From the NCBI RefSeq assembly GCF_000471905.2, contig NW_006497083.1, positions 3,034,339 through 3,098,338 on the forward strand: DNA of 64,000 nucleotides, written 5' to 3'. How positions within the stretch are numbered: the stretch's first letter is position 1; every line of letters starts with the position of its first letter. A program made the position numbers and the translations under genes. This DNA comes from Amborella trichopoda. Its lineage: Eukaryota > Streptophyta > Magnoliopsida > Amborellales > Amborellaceae. The notes under the pieces were generated by a model. That model was not told where the DNA came from. It was given only the letters and a program-made list of their open reading frames with translations, and did no database searches. Positions 21,101 through 32,800 of this stretch are shown here, in pieces.

Positions 21101-23098
21101 GTTGGAGTTGGCAAACGATTTATTAAGAAAATAGCATGGAGAAGGCCTCCATCCAAAGCGTCGATGCATGTGAGCATGGTGGATGAGAGTATGACCAGTC
21201 TCAACAATATGGCGATGCTTGCGCTCTACAACTCCATTTTTTCAGGAGTATGAGAGCCAAACAAACGGTGTTGAATGCTAGAGTTCGACAATAATTGCGA
21301 GAATAATATATTAACATACTCACAACCACCATCAAAATGCACAAAGTTTATTGTAGTAGCGAAAATGTTTTCAATTACTTTTTAAAATTTTTTGGAATAG
21401 TCAATAGTGCTGTAGAGGGAAAGTCCAAGTGTATTTTGAATAATCGCCCACAAATATTATGTAGTATCTTAGGGGCTGGTCCCCACACATCTGTATGAAT
21501 TAAGTGTAAAGCAATAGGAGATAAAGAGTTGGAAAGATGAAATTTCAATCAACAATTTTTATTAACACCACAATCCAAACAATCTATTAAAGTTCGTCTA
21601 CCAATCACAGAGAGGCACTTATTTTTTACAAGAAGATCGATAATGCGAGAGCCATGATGACCCAAACACTTGTGCCAAATATCACTTGTAGAATTCCTTT
21701 GAACACATCCAGCAAACTGTGGTGTCTCACACAATTGCAGCTTTGATTGGGAAGAGTTCATTTTGAGTCGGTCCTTCGTGCAAAATCTTCCATGTTCGTC
21801 GATTCTTAATACAAAATCTATGATAATGAAAAATAAATATGCAGTCATTGTCTTTAGTAAACCGTGATACAAATATAAGGTTTACTTGATACATGCAAAA
21901 TATCTCTTGAAAGAAAACTAAACAAATGAATATGAAGGGATGTAGTACCACGATTGTTAATAGAAATAGTATTACCATTTGCCACCACAATATGTTATTG
22001 AGTATTATAATGAGATGGATGTGTGATGCTATTAGCATTTGTTGTCATGTGGTTGGTTGCTCCTGTATCAGGGTACCAAGTAGAATCATAAAGATCTGTA
22101 AAGAGGTTCATGACAGAGAAAGCTGTTAGCAGATCATCAGGTTGATATGTGTAATTGTGGCGATGTCGGTAATGCAAGGCATTATGACCAGACTTTTTAC
22201 ATATCTAACAAACAATAGATGAGCGTCCTAGAGGGGCAGGTGGACCATAAGAATTGGGAGCAAATATCCCACGGCCACGAGAGGCATGAGATGAACCACC
22301 TATACGAGTATGAGTATCATGTCCTCGGCCACCTCCTCGACCGTGACTATGAGCTCAATTCTTACGTTTGCGGCCACGGGGAGTAAAGAAAGCATATCCA
22401 ATATTTTCATTTGTTGAAGAATGATATTGTTCTAACTGCTTCTCACAATTAAGAAGCATGTTGTAGAGAGCTTCAAAGGAAGGTAGCGCAATGTTTGTGG
22501 TAAGTGATGCAATCAGTGAATCATAATAAATACTAAGACCATCCGATACATAGAAAATGAAGTCTTCTTGTGAGACTGGTTGTTCTGTGACTGTCAACTC
22601 ATCTGCAAGAGATTTAATTTTCTCCATATACCGATATATAGTGAGTGAATCTTTTCGAAGGCTAGAGATTACAGGCTTGACCTGATACAATCGAGCATTA
22701 GTTTGGGAAGTAAATATCCTTTCAAGGGCCTACCATGTATCACAAGCAGTAGTGTACCCAACCACTTGGGCGAAGATAGCTGGAGTAAGAGTTGCATGAA
22801 GCCAACTGAGGAGCAATTGATATCTTTTTTTCGAAATAATATACTCAGGATTTAGAGCATCTTTTCACCTGATTCATTGACGCTTTCAATGTTCTCCTTT
22901 AGAGGAACTTCCATCTACAAAAGAAAGCATATCAGTGTTGTAAAGTGTGAGTAGCAACCGATTCTTCCACATCATATACTTGTTATGATCTAATTTGATC
23001 GTGACCCAAGAGAGATTAGGCAGTCCGGGCACAAATGGCGTAATCCCCTCAATCTTGGTACTATATGAGGTTGTGTTTGACGTCATTCTAAATAGCAT
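18200..23098 (-). pseudogene. Copia gag-pol polyprotein, disabled
   Basis: In minus-strand order: Gag start near 23098 (VTIKLDHNKYMMWKNRL); Gag core at 22355-22690; zinc knuckle near 22200-22170 with an internal stop and its last Cys changed to Tyr (CKKSGHNALHY); protease site WYPDTGATNHM near 22080; integrase zinc region WHKCLGHHGSRIIDLL near 21670; integrase C-terminus at 20389-21207 (SIPCVFLGYRSQHKGYKCLD); reverse transcriptase from about 20350 (VVKGFNQRYGLEYEETFSPI) to YVDDIILTG near 19110; RNase H at 18185-18586 (SRFTAEAEYRAL). The reverse transcriptase is split by the hAT element at 19318-20112. Independent frameshifts and stops break the frame in several places. Confidence 0.9.
19318..20112. 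mobile_element. hAT-type nonautonomous element nested in copia RT
   Basis: The left end is CAATGTTCACAAAACTGA and the right end is the inverse of CAATGTTCGTAAAATCGA, a hAT-style terminal repeat. Flanking octamers ATATAAAC (19310-19317) and ATATACAC (20113-20120) match at 7 of 8, an 8-bp target duplication. Subterminal regions carry AACCGGTT-like words. No transposase domain is visible, so it depends on a helper. It cuts the copia RT between the EVVY block and the FVDKN block, so it is younger than the copia insertion. Confidence 0.85.
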
Positions 23099-23540
23099 AT
23101 AAGAGAGAATAGGGTCTGGTCTGGTTTACAAGGGGTAATAAGAGGCGTTATTTTTCTTATTGGTTTCTACGTTCACATGAGAAGAAGGATTTTGGAGTGC
23201 AAAAGCACAAGTCAACTATGTAGAAGAAGGGATAGAAAATGGAAATGTATATGAAGAGGAAGAGAGTACAAACGAAAATGTATATGGAGATGTTGGGTTA
23301 TGAAGAGGAAGAGATAGAAAAGGACAATATATACGAGAGAGAGACGTTGGGTTATGAAGATGAAGAGCTAGAAAATGAAAAATGGATATGGAGAGAGAGA
23401 GATGTTGGGTCAAAAAAAGTTGGAGAGATAAAATAAGCAAAAAAAAAAGAGAGAGAGATAAAGATGCCACCTGTAAAATAAAGAAAGCTCTCAACAGAGA
23501 GAGAGAGAGAGAAGCGTCCATATTCAAGGCCGAGTACCAA
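23099..23540 (-). other. Copia leader with imperfect GA-rich tandem repeats
   Basis: Between the PBS and the Gag start are imperfect repeats of about 60 bp built around GTTGGGTTATGAAGAGGAAGAG. This is the untranslated leader of the element. Confidence 0.55.
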
Positions 23541-23552
23541 GCTCCGATACCA
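23541..23552 (-). other. Primer-binding site of the copia element
   Basis: Reads TGGTATCGGAGC on the minus strand, directly after the 5' LTR. It is complementary to the initiator Met-tRNA type used by plant copia elements, with one change from the common TGGTATCAGAGC. Confidence 0.85.
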
Positions 23553-23758
23553 TAAAGAGAATGTGTAATTATCCCTTAATTAATTGAGTGGTACATAAAT
23601 AGTATATATAAGTAGACAAGAACAACTAGATAATAATATTTGACTTAGTAAATCAAGGATATGGTTACAGTCAATATTTACGGCAAACCAAGATAAGTCA
23701 AAGATATGTCAACCGCTCAAATAATCTTTTTCAAATTCAAATGCTGTCACTCTCAACA
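23553..23758 (-). repeat. 5' LTR of the copia element
   Basis: On the plus strand it begins TAAAGAGAATGTGTAATT, with a G-to-A change in the terminal TG, and ends CTCTCAACA. It contains the TATA-like TATATATAAG. Confidence 0.9.
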
Positions 23759-23763
23759 CACTA

Positions 23764-25371
23764 TCTATCTGGAGGTCAATTTTGATTATGTTCGTAGGTC
23801 ACAAGTTATATTGTGGTGCCTGAAAATAAATTCCTAACATCAATAATAAAATATTATTAAAAATGAGTATGTATAGAGCAAGACATAGAGACAAAATCTT
23901 CTACTTCCAAACTAGACCTACCAACACCCAAACCCTTAATTACCCTACACTACCAACAAACTCTTAATTGCCGCTAACCAATTACAACCATTCAGTCCCA
24001 GCCCTCTATAGTCCCTTAGCCCAATCCCTTACTACTCAAACCACTCCTTAACCTCATCCCATCTAGAACAAACACGCTGGTTGGGGTTGGGACAACACAT
24101 TCGCAATGCTTAAACATAGTGGCATCTGAGGGTGTTGGCGCAACCAGTGACTGAGAAGTAGAATTTAAAAAATTAAATGAGAGAGAAGAGGGTGCAACGA
24201 GGAACCATGAGAGGGAAAGTCAAGGATCCAAGACAATTTGATGCATAAAATAGATTTGATTCCTCCTCTAAGACCCTATAGAAGGCCAGAATTAAAGAAA
24301 TCTTACTCCAAAAAAAAACAAAACCTCCACAATAGAGATCAAAGTGCCCTTTAATAAGCCTGTCGTGCATTAGGTGTTAACCTCTATTGGCCTAATACTG
24401 GAAATTTCAGGCCGAAGAGAAAAACTCAAGAACCCAGAATAACCCACAACAAGGTCTCAAATCCTAGAGGAAGTGATAACCTCATCTTAGGTATTAACTA
24501 TCCTAAGAGAGTCGAGAGAAAATATGGTCACCGAGATAGGTACACTCCTGTTAAGTGTTTTAGCTCCTGTAGCTTTCTTTAAATGGACTAGAAAGTAGAA
24601 AAACCAATTCTATCGTTATTTATTTTGAGATGATTTTTCTCGATAAATATTAAGTCAAGTTATTTTACAAGCATGAAATTTTAGGAATAATGCCACTTTT
24701 TTGCCCATACATTCAATAGTGATAAAGGCCAGTAGGTTTTCCTGCTATTCGTGGCAAATTTGTATTACTGGTTTTACCTATCTACAAACAGTATCAAAGC
24801 ACCTATAAGGTTTCTTTTTTTCTTTTTCTTTTTTTTTTAAAAAAAAAGGGTAGGAAAATAAACTATTTTTCTTCTATTATGAAAAAATGAGTATAATTTA
24901 ACTAAATTTACCATAAACATAAGTGAGAGACTATTTCTTTGATATGACTATTATTAGTACAAGAAATTGTATCTAAATTACAAATTGGGCATGTCAACTC
25001 TAAGTGAAACATTGCTCAACCCAATATTGTCAAATTCCCGCTTTGGCTGAAGAGGCCGAAGCCGTTAGATTTTAGGCACAAACTGAAGAGAAGCGAAGCT
25101 TGGAGCAGCCGCTTTGGTCAGATTTAGACCGCTTTAGGCTACTTCGGTCAAATTCGGACCGCTTCGGGTATGCTTGGAGTATCTTTCAGCTTTGACCAAC
25201 AAAGAAATAGCTATCTAATTTTTTAATTTTTTATTTAATTTTTTTATTTTTTTTATTTTTTCCATCATTTGTATATATATAACTATCTAACTTATTTATA
25301 TTGAATTAAATTTTTTTTGAAGTCTTCCCCCAAATTGCTTCATTTTTCTCCAAAAGAGACTCTGAAACGAA
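23764..25371. other. Intergenic, little recognised
   Basis: Mostly AT-rich with no credible open frame. At 25028-25200 a GC-richer patch (repeats of CGCTTTGG/CTTCGG) starting CAATATTGTCAAATTCCCGC looks like one end of another hAT element. Its other end was not found. Confidence 0.4.
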
Positions 25372-25379
25372 CTTCAACC

Positions 25380-25732
25380 TACTGTTTTAAATCCCGATGA
25401 TTTCCGATCGGGGTCACTAATTTGGATGCGAAATTAGTAGAGGTTGAACATGTTCCATAATGGTATAGGTCCTAGTCTGGTTTCCCCCAAATCCTCAATT
25501 TTTCTTTTTCTTTTCCTCTTTTCTTTAAGCTTATCTAATATTTTTTGTGGTCCCCACCTAAATCCCCAGCCCATAAACCTCTATTTTTATTTTTATTTTA
25601 TTGTATTGTTTTTTAATTCTTTTGGAACACCGATCCAAAAGATTCGAGAACGATCCGAATCATCGATTTAGCCAATCCGAATAAGGATTAAGGGCGGACA
25701 TCTGCTCCACCTATTCGGTTTTTTAAACACTG
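25380..25732. mobile_element. 353-bp hAT-type MITE
   Basis: The left end is TACTGTTTTAAATCCCGA and the right end is the inverse of CAGTGTTTAAAAAACCGA. Flanking octamers CTTCAACC (25372-25379) and GTTCAACC (25733-25740) match at 7 of 8. No coding capacity. Confidence 0.75.
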
Positions 25733-25740
25733 GTTCAACC

Positions 25741-27235
25741 ATATTTATAGATGGTTTTGTCGACTACTCTTATGTAAATTGGATTTATGTATCATCAATA
25801 TGATTATGAATATGATTTTTGGGTAAATAAATGGATATTATCATATTTCATTGTAACTTTATGTATCTGATAACCTAAACTAGTAAAGTTGGTCTAGACT
25901 CTTTAGAGCCACCATGAAAGCATGTAGCCATTTTAGGTAAAGTAGACTTTGAAGATAGAGTTTGTGAAATTTTGTGAAATAAAGATTGAAGATACTAAAG
26001 TCCCTCCCATTTCACATAGATCAAGATGTTTCTGCCTCATTTATTTGCAAAAGAAAAGAAGGAAGAAGGATTATGCCTCATTTTGAACCCTTGGCAATGG
26101 AGTCTCTCACCACTAGACTCTAACTTATAAATCGGAGGGGACTCAAAAAATATTTCCAATAAAATACCTTTATTTCATTAAACTTTGTATTTGATACTGT
26201 CATCAACACCAATATAATTAAGAAAAAAGTTAAAACAATGCTCTTTACTATAATTTGTTTATTTTTTAACACTCTTCATAACCTTGCTAATTTATTTGAT
26301 GTTTAAGTTTTAGATTAATAACTTCCTTGCAAAACCTTATATGGAATTTAGAGGCTTTCTTTTACCTTTTCAATGGTCTAAACCAGCAAAATTAGTGTCA
26401 TAGTTAGAAGGTCGAGGGGAAATAATATATTGGCTCACTACAAAATTGAGATTAAATCGATTTTGGTTCAAAAAGTCGTATGCAAAAATTATGGCAAAAA
26501 ATTGACTTGGAAAAATATCGTAAATAAAAACATCATGATTATATCAAACATGGATTAAAAAATCAGACTAAAAAAGCAAATATGTAAAATTTTTAAATTT
26601 GCAATAACCATCCATAAGAGTTGTATCCATGAAAATTTTGTTACTCTGATATAATAAAGTCAACTATTTGATGTCTCATCCCATGATCCAATATTAAATA
26701 CAAACAAGGCCAAAAATAAAAAATAAATCATAAAGCAGAACAAAGTCACTAGATCCAAATTTAAATACATGAAAGACAATATAACAAATTAGTAGGCATG
26801 GTAGATTGTCAGTATAAATAAAAAGGGGAATTCTTGCTAGATAAAAACTTCAAATCTAGGATAAAATGACCATAAGAAAAAATAAAATAATGTATAAGCC
26901 AAGAAAAGTAGATTTTTTTTTTCTCATCATTATCTTCTTTGTGATGGTTTGTGTTTTTTTTGGATACGCAATTCTTTTTTCAAGGAATTTATTTTTTTTC
27001 AGAAAATAGGTGTTGAATTATTATAACTTTTTTTTTTTTTTTGGGAGAATACGATTTTTAAAAGGGATGAAATAGCAAGTTAAAACAAATTGAATTGGAT
27101 TTGAAAGTTATTTGGAACATTTTTATGCCAAAAAAAAAATCAAAATATAAGGCAGAGAGAAAGCACCTTCCAAAATTGTGGAATTGAAGATAAAGATAGA
27201 AAGTTGAAAAAAATTGGATTTGAAACTTTCTTAGA

Positions 27236-27238
<3 letters not shown>
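25741..27238. other. AT-rich intergenic
   Basis: Nothing recognisable. Confidence 0.5.

Positions 27239-27270
<32 letters not shown>
27239..27270 (+). repeat. (TA)n microsatellite, left of foldback MITE
   Basis: Sixteen TA units ending at the MITE boundary. The run resumes on the other side at 27747-27762. Confidence 0.9.
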
Positions 27271-27272
<2 letters not shown>

Positions 27273-27746
27273 AAAACACTACGCAATGCCTATAGGCGAA
27301 AATGATCAGTGATTTTGTCTACCTCCATCACCATTCAAAGCTCATCGTGCTGTCACGATTGTCCGATAGTATTTCATTTTTTTATTTTTTTCTATAAATC
27401 AAAATGATCTGAAATTTGGAACGTGTATTTGTCAAATATAGGGGAATCTTTGCAAAGTATTAAAAAAATATTTTACCTGAAAAACATTGACCAAAATATC
27501 CCCGAAATATTTTGGGGGTATTTTGGTCAATTTATTTTTTGTGGATAATTATTGTTATATTTTTTATTAGATGAGCCTTAGTAAGATGTACATACTCTCC
27601 AAATTTCAAGTCATTTCGATTTGTAGAAAAAAATGAAAAATAAAACACTACCAGATAATTATGACAGTGCGATGAAATTTGGACAGTGATGAGAGTATGC
27701 GAAATTACTATTCATTTTCTCCTATAGGCAATGGAAAGACTTTTCC
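27271..27746. mobile_element. 476-bp foldback MITE inserted in a (TA)n run
   Basis: The two halves are long inverted repeats. GGAAAACACTACGCAATGCC at the left pairs with the inverse of GGAAAAGTCTTTCCATTGCC at the right. Similarity continues through CCTATAGG, TTTTTTCTA.AAATC.AAATGA and beyond, so each arm is about 150 bp or more. The centre (27486-27531) is itself a near-perfect palindrome around CCAAAATATCCCC. TA repeats flank both sides, so a 9-bp duplication of ATATATATA is possible but cannot be proven there. No coding capacity; Mutator-like by its ends, tentatively. Confidence 0.8.
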
Positions 27747-27785
27747 ATATATATATATATATGTGTGTGTGTGTATGTGTGTATA
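27747..27785 (+). repeat. (AT)n and (GT)n microsatellite
   Basis: AT units followed by GT units, to the right of the foldback MITE. Confidence 0.85.
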
Positions 27786-29119
27786 AATCAATATAGAAGG
27801 AAATCCAAAATAGAAATGATGAAGAAAGAAGTTTTAAAATTTTTGAAATTGGATGCACAAAAACAGGAAAGTTTTTTTTAAAACAAATTTATTTGGAATA
27901 TAAGGAATAAAAATATGCAACTTTTCAAATAAAATTGAATTTGGATGCAATAAGTGAGAAGTTTGTCTTTTATCAGCTTTTTTTGAAAAAATCATTAAAA
28001 TTCTTTTTTAACGTTTTTATAAAAATAACATGTTTTTTCTTGATATTTTCAAAGTAATGCAGTTTAAAACGTATTATAATAAAATGACCCTTTTTTGAAA
28101 AAATCTTGTTTTTTATGTCGCCTTGCTAACTATGATTGCAACTCAGACATTGATGGTTTTTTTTGAAATTAAATATGAAATATCGATAAGATATGGATCT
28201 CTTATATATAATTTGATAAATTTCCTTAATTTTATGGAGAATAATAGCATTCAAAATAAAAGTATCCATTATTTTAGTATTTACCTAGGGCCATTTCTAT
28301 TGCGTTATACTTTCGTTCAAATTAAAAAGTAAAAAAAATGATTAAATACAAATCTATTTGTGTTATATAGGAAACTTGCATCGAAGTATTTTCTTTTTAT
28401 ATAATTAAAAATTAGACCTCTCTTTGTATGTTAAAACTTAGAAATGAGCTACTGATATTGCCATTTAACAAATAGGAAAAATGGCATTTCCTTAATTAAG
28501 CTAAGTATCAACCTTTCCTATGCTACATTTCCCTCATTTAATATGTTGCTGTTTCATGTTTATCACTTTCCAAATAATTTGGTTGAAGGGATTTTGTGCA
28601 TAAAGTGATTACGTATGTATTTTCAACTAATTATTTTCTCAACTAAAGTTAGGAATATTATTATTTTTTTAACTAATTATTTTGAATTATGTATTTCACC
28701 CGAGGCCGAAAGTTAGGAATATAATAATACTAAAGTTTCTATGTTACCGAGGGATCACACTGTTATTTACTTCCTAGCATAAAACTCAAACTTAGAGCAA
28801 TTCTAAGACCCAAATTTTTTGAGAGGTAAACTCTTCAACTCATAGATTACCTCAACAAAAAAAAGATGCTGTCACAAGATTTAACAAAGACGGACTAATT
28901 TTTATAGGGTCAAAATTTAGGATTAAAGAAACCCTCCCCAAATAAATTTAGGATGATGTTTCTATAAGGCCTAGGCTTCATAAAAATGAAAGAAACCCTT
29001 ACTTTAAATCTTCGTCCACAAAGCACTCTCGGCAACAGAAATATCTATGATGGCTCTAAAATCAAGTTCCAACATCAATAATGAAATTCGAAATTCAAAA
29101 AATGATATTAATATCACGG
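27786..29119. other. AT-rich intergenic
   Basis: No gene or repeat identified with confidence. Confidence 0.5.
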
Positions 29120-29245
29120 ATATATAAACACTTATTTTTAGGACAAAATGGACAATCTAAATAATTTGTTACAATATATATTATTTTTAGAGTTTGAAAT
29201 CTCATTTTTTTTCACAACCATAATGTTTAAGCCAAAATGATTGAT
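29120..29245 (-). mobile_element. Fragment of the MULE-type MITE family
   Basis: Matches the family interior: GGACAATCTAAATAATTTGTTAC, then AGAGTTTGAAATCTC, comparable to 35690-35780. Ends missing. Confidence 0.45.
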
Positions 29246-29503
29246 ATAAAAATTTTCTAATACTTGACTTGTAATTTTTGATAAGTTATGAAATGAGACT
29301 TTACTTGATAGAGCTGCAATCCTATCAAAACCATTTTCTATGAACTTATTGATTAATGAAATATGTACAGTATACTCCTGCCGAAGAATTAAAATGCTAT
29401 CTAGTAATCGGTCAGCCGACTGACTAGATGCTTCGGCGAGAGTTCCACCGCAGGCACGCGATAAGAAAGGACGCGGTTATCATTTACGAAAAGGAAAAGG
29501 GCA

Positions 29504-29526
29504 TTCTAGATTTTTCCAGAGGGTTC
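29504..29526 (+). promoter_or_regulatory. Five-unit heat-shock element (degenerate)
   Basis: Alternating units with 2-bp spacing: TTC-ta-GAT-tt-TTC-ca-GAG-gg-TTC. The three TTC units are perfect and the two GAA units have one change each. A CCAAT box follows at 29529-29533. CCAAT boxes next to heat-shock elements are known to support plant heat-shock promoters. Confidence 0.7.
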
Positions 29527-29658
29527 GGCCAATTCGGTCAAATGGGTGTGCTGGGGGCAAACATGCTTCTGATTCGCTAGGGTTAGAGAAAGAAAGTGCT
29601 TTTTACACGTCTTCCACCGTCCATCTGCAAGAGATGGACGGCCAATAATATCCCTTTC

Positions 29659-29671
29659 GAACATTCTCGAA
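29659..29671 (+). promoter_or_regulatory. Perfect three-unit heat-shock element
   Basis: GAA-ca-TTC-tc-GAA, an exact binding site for trimeric heat-shock factor. It ends 21 bp before the TATA box. A second CCAAT box lies just upstream at 29642-29646. Confidence 0.85.
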
Positions 29672-29692
29672 CCCAGAACTCGGGAGTTTCAT

Positions 29693-29699
29693 TATAAAA
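29693..29699 (+). promoter_or_regulatory. TATA box of HSP70
   Basis: TATAAAA, 134 bp before the ATG. Predicts transcription starting near 29725 and a 5' UTR of about 105 nt. Confidence 0.8.
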
Positions 29700-29832
29700 G
29701 CCAGGACCCCAGGCATTCATCTCAGATCTGATAATTTAGGGTTTTCTCTTCTCTTGTTGTGTTTTTTCTTCGCTTTCTTTGCGTTTTTGCTCTATTATTC
29801 TCTGTATTTGTTCCGGTTTTCGAGTTTCTTCA

Positions 29833-32800
29833 ATGGCGGGTAAAGGAGAGGGTCCAGCCATTGGTATCGATCTTGGTACCACCTACTCTTGTGTCGGCGT
29901 CTGGCAACATGATAGAGTTGAGATCATCGCCAATGACCAGGGTAACAGGACTACCCCTTCTTACGTTGCCTTCACTGATACAGAGAGGCTCATCGGAGAT
30001 GCTGCCAAGAACCAGGTTGCCATGAACCCAGTTAACACTGTATTCGGTGAGTTTTTCTGAGCTTTCTCTGTAACCTGGATCCTTGTTTTATTCATAGATC
30101 TATGTGTTTTAGGTTATGTGTAGTAGGTTCGTCTTTTGAGATGGATGCTAGCTCAAAATATGATTCTGTAGTCGTGTTTTGCTTAGTTGTTTGTGATCTA
30201 TCTCTGAAACTCTATCAGATCCGCTTTCTTTGGTGTAGATCTTTGTGTTCTAGGATGCTTCAGGTTTTGGAACAATGAACTCTGATTAGGTTTTTTTGCA
30301 ATGAGGCTATGGATCTGTGGATTATGCCATTTGTTTGGTTATCTGAAGGTTTATTTTGCTCAAGCAATGCTATAGGGTGAATCTAGCCATTGAAAAATTT
30401 GGAGAGATTTCCCTATTATGCCGTCTTGATTGATTCATGTTATGTAATGGATTGTTTAAGCAGCAGTCATTATTGTTTATTGATTATTGGCTGTTTTGAT
30501 TTTGAAATATAACATCAAGGAGTTATTTAATTGAAGTATGCAATTTGTGTTACAAGGCCTTCTCTTTTGTTTCTTTTAATACAGATTTCTCACTTGTTTT
30601 GTAATTGTTTATTGATCAGATCTATGTGTTTTGATTAACTAGTCATCATAATAATTTTTGCTGTAGAACTTTGATTCTTTGATATATGCATGTTTTGGTT
30701 AATTTCTTATACTTGTTGAATATTCAGTTTTGCATGTACCATGTAAGATAATAACAATGTTTATTGTTTTTTTGTAAGTACTGTTTTTGAAAATTTTAAA
30801 GTGATGTGATATGTTTGACATGTAGGAATGTGCCTTTTATGATGTTGTGAACTTGGTGTTCGTTTACTTGTTTTTTTATTTATTTGGGCAATGTGAATTT
30901 GTCTCGTTTGTTTTTGTATTTTGTTTTTAGAAAGATAGATTCTGCCTGATGTTTGTCTTTAGAATTATATTTGGAATGTTGTTTTCTTGTCAGTTTCTTT
31001 TAAAAAAAGTCTTGTCCTCGTCAGTTATGTATCCTTGACCTGTAGCTATTTTTCGATTTGGATTTTCATACATCTCTATTTCCTTGTTTGAGCTTAAACC
31101 CAAAGCAATGAGCCCCCTGTTACAGTGCTTTGAAGAAGTAGGTGGAGGCCGGTTTGGGCATGTTTGTTTTTTAAAAATGTTTCTGTAGTTTGTTTTCTGT
31201 AACAACTTGTAAGTGCCATAGGTTGAGTTTGAAGTTCTTTTCTTACAGTCGTTTTTTCCTATTTTTGTTGAGTTGAAAATCTCCTTTGCCAGTTCTTAAT
31301 TCAAGATTTCTAACTTGAAATTTTTTCCTTGTTGAAAAACTTTCCTTTCCTAGTTTTTGTAAAATTTACAAGGCTTATGGCACACTTATTTTCCAGTTGT
31401 AAAGTTTTATCAGTATTCAGTATACTTGTGAATCAACAATTATTTTTAAGTTGTTCAATGCTTGCAATACTTTTGCATGTTTTAGCTCTGTTAAATCTTC
31501 TTTGATAGATACTGTAGAGATTGTATTTACATCGTACTTAACATTGATGCCTTTCTATGTTGCATGCAGATGCTAAGCGTTTGATTGGCAGGAGGTTTTC
31601 TGATGCCTCAGTCCAGAGTGATATCAAGCTATGGCCCTTCAAGGTCATCCCAGGACCTGGTGACAAGCCCATGATTGTTGTACAATACAAGGGTGAGGAT
31701 AAGCAGTTTGCGGCAGAGGAGATCTCCTCCATGGTCCTGATGAAGATGCGTGAGATCGCTGAGGCGTATCTAGGATCAGCTGTTAAGAATGCAGTTGTCA
31801 CAGTCCCTGCCTATTTCAATGACTCCCAGCGCCAGGCCACTAAGGATGCTGGTGTCATTGCTGGCCTCAATGTCATGCGTATCATCAATGAGCCCACAGC
31901 TGCTGCTATTGCCTATGGTCTTGACAAGAAGGCAACCAGTGTGGGTGAGAAGAATGTATTGATCTTTGATTTGGGTGGTGGCACTTTTGATGTCTCTCTT
32001 CTCACCATTGAGGAGGGAATTTTTGAGGTCAAGTCAACTGCTGGTGATACCCACTTGGGTGGTGAGGACTTTGACAACAGGATGGTGAACCACTTCGTTC
32101 AGGAATTTAAGAGGAAACACAAGAAGGATATCAGTGGAAATCCTCGTGCTCTCCGTCGATTGAGGACCTCTTGTGAGAGGGCCAAGCGTACCCTTTCATC
32201 CACCGCCCAGACCACCATTGAGATTGACTCTCTCTATGAGGGTATTGATTTCTACTCTACCATCACCCGAGCCAGATTCGAGGAGCTTAACATGGACCTC
32301 TTCAGGAAGTGTATGGAACCAGTTGAGAAGTGCCTTCGTGATGCTAAGATGGACAAGAACACCATCCATGATGTTGTCTTGGTTGGTGGCTCGACCCGTA
32401 TCCCAAGGGTCCAGCAACTCCTCCAAGACTTTTTCAATGGGAAGGAGCTCTGCAAGAGCATCAACCCAGATGAGGCTGTGGCCTATGGTGCAGCTGTCCA
32501 GGCTGCCATCCTCAGTGGAGAGGGCAATGAGAAGGTCCAAGACCTCCTCTTGCTTGATGTTACTCCTCTCTCCCTTGGTCTTGAGACTGCTGGTGGTGTC
32601 ATGACTGTCTTGATTCCCCGTAACACGACCATTCCCACAAAGAAGGAGCAGGTGTTCTCCACCTACTCAGACAACCAGCCTGGTGTCTTGATCCAGGTAT
32701 ATGAGGGAGAGAGGACCAGGACTCGTGACAACAACCTTCTTGGGAAGTTTGAGCTCTCTGGCATTCCTCCTGCTCCTCGTGGGGTGCCCCAAATCACAGT

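Larger units (their letters stand above)
17983..23758 (-). mobile_element. Full-length Ty1/copia retrotransposon, minus strand, with nested hAT
   Basis: Two LTRs (17983-18190 and 23553-23758) are flanked by the 5-bp target duplication CACTA (17978-17982 and 23759-23763). The 3' LTR runs TGTTGAGAG...CTTCA on the minus strand; the 5' LTR has lost the terminal CA. The primer-binding site for Met-tRNA (TGGTATCGGAGC, minus) touches the 5' LTR at 23541-23552. The polypurine tract (GTGGGAGGG, minus) touches the 3' LTR at 18191-18199. Gag, protease, integrase, reverse transcriptase and RNase H follow in copia order but carry stops and frameshifts. Without the 795-bp hAT insert and its duplicated 8 bp, the element is about 4.97 kb with LTRs of about 207 bp, which suits the Ale/Retrofit lineage. 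The LTRs are visibly diverged (roughly 85% by eye), so the insertion is old. Confidence 0.92.

Noticed and set aside
29779-30060. Longer HSP70 start (ATG at 29779)
   Set aside because: In frame, but family proteins begin MAGKGEG. The extra 18 residues look like 5' UTR sequence, and the 3' end of this frame runs into the intron.
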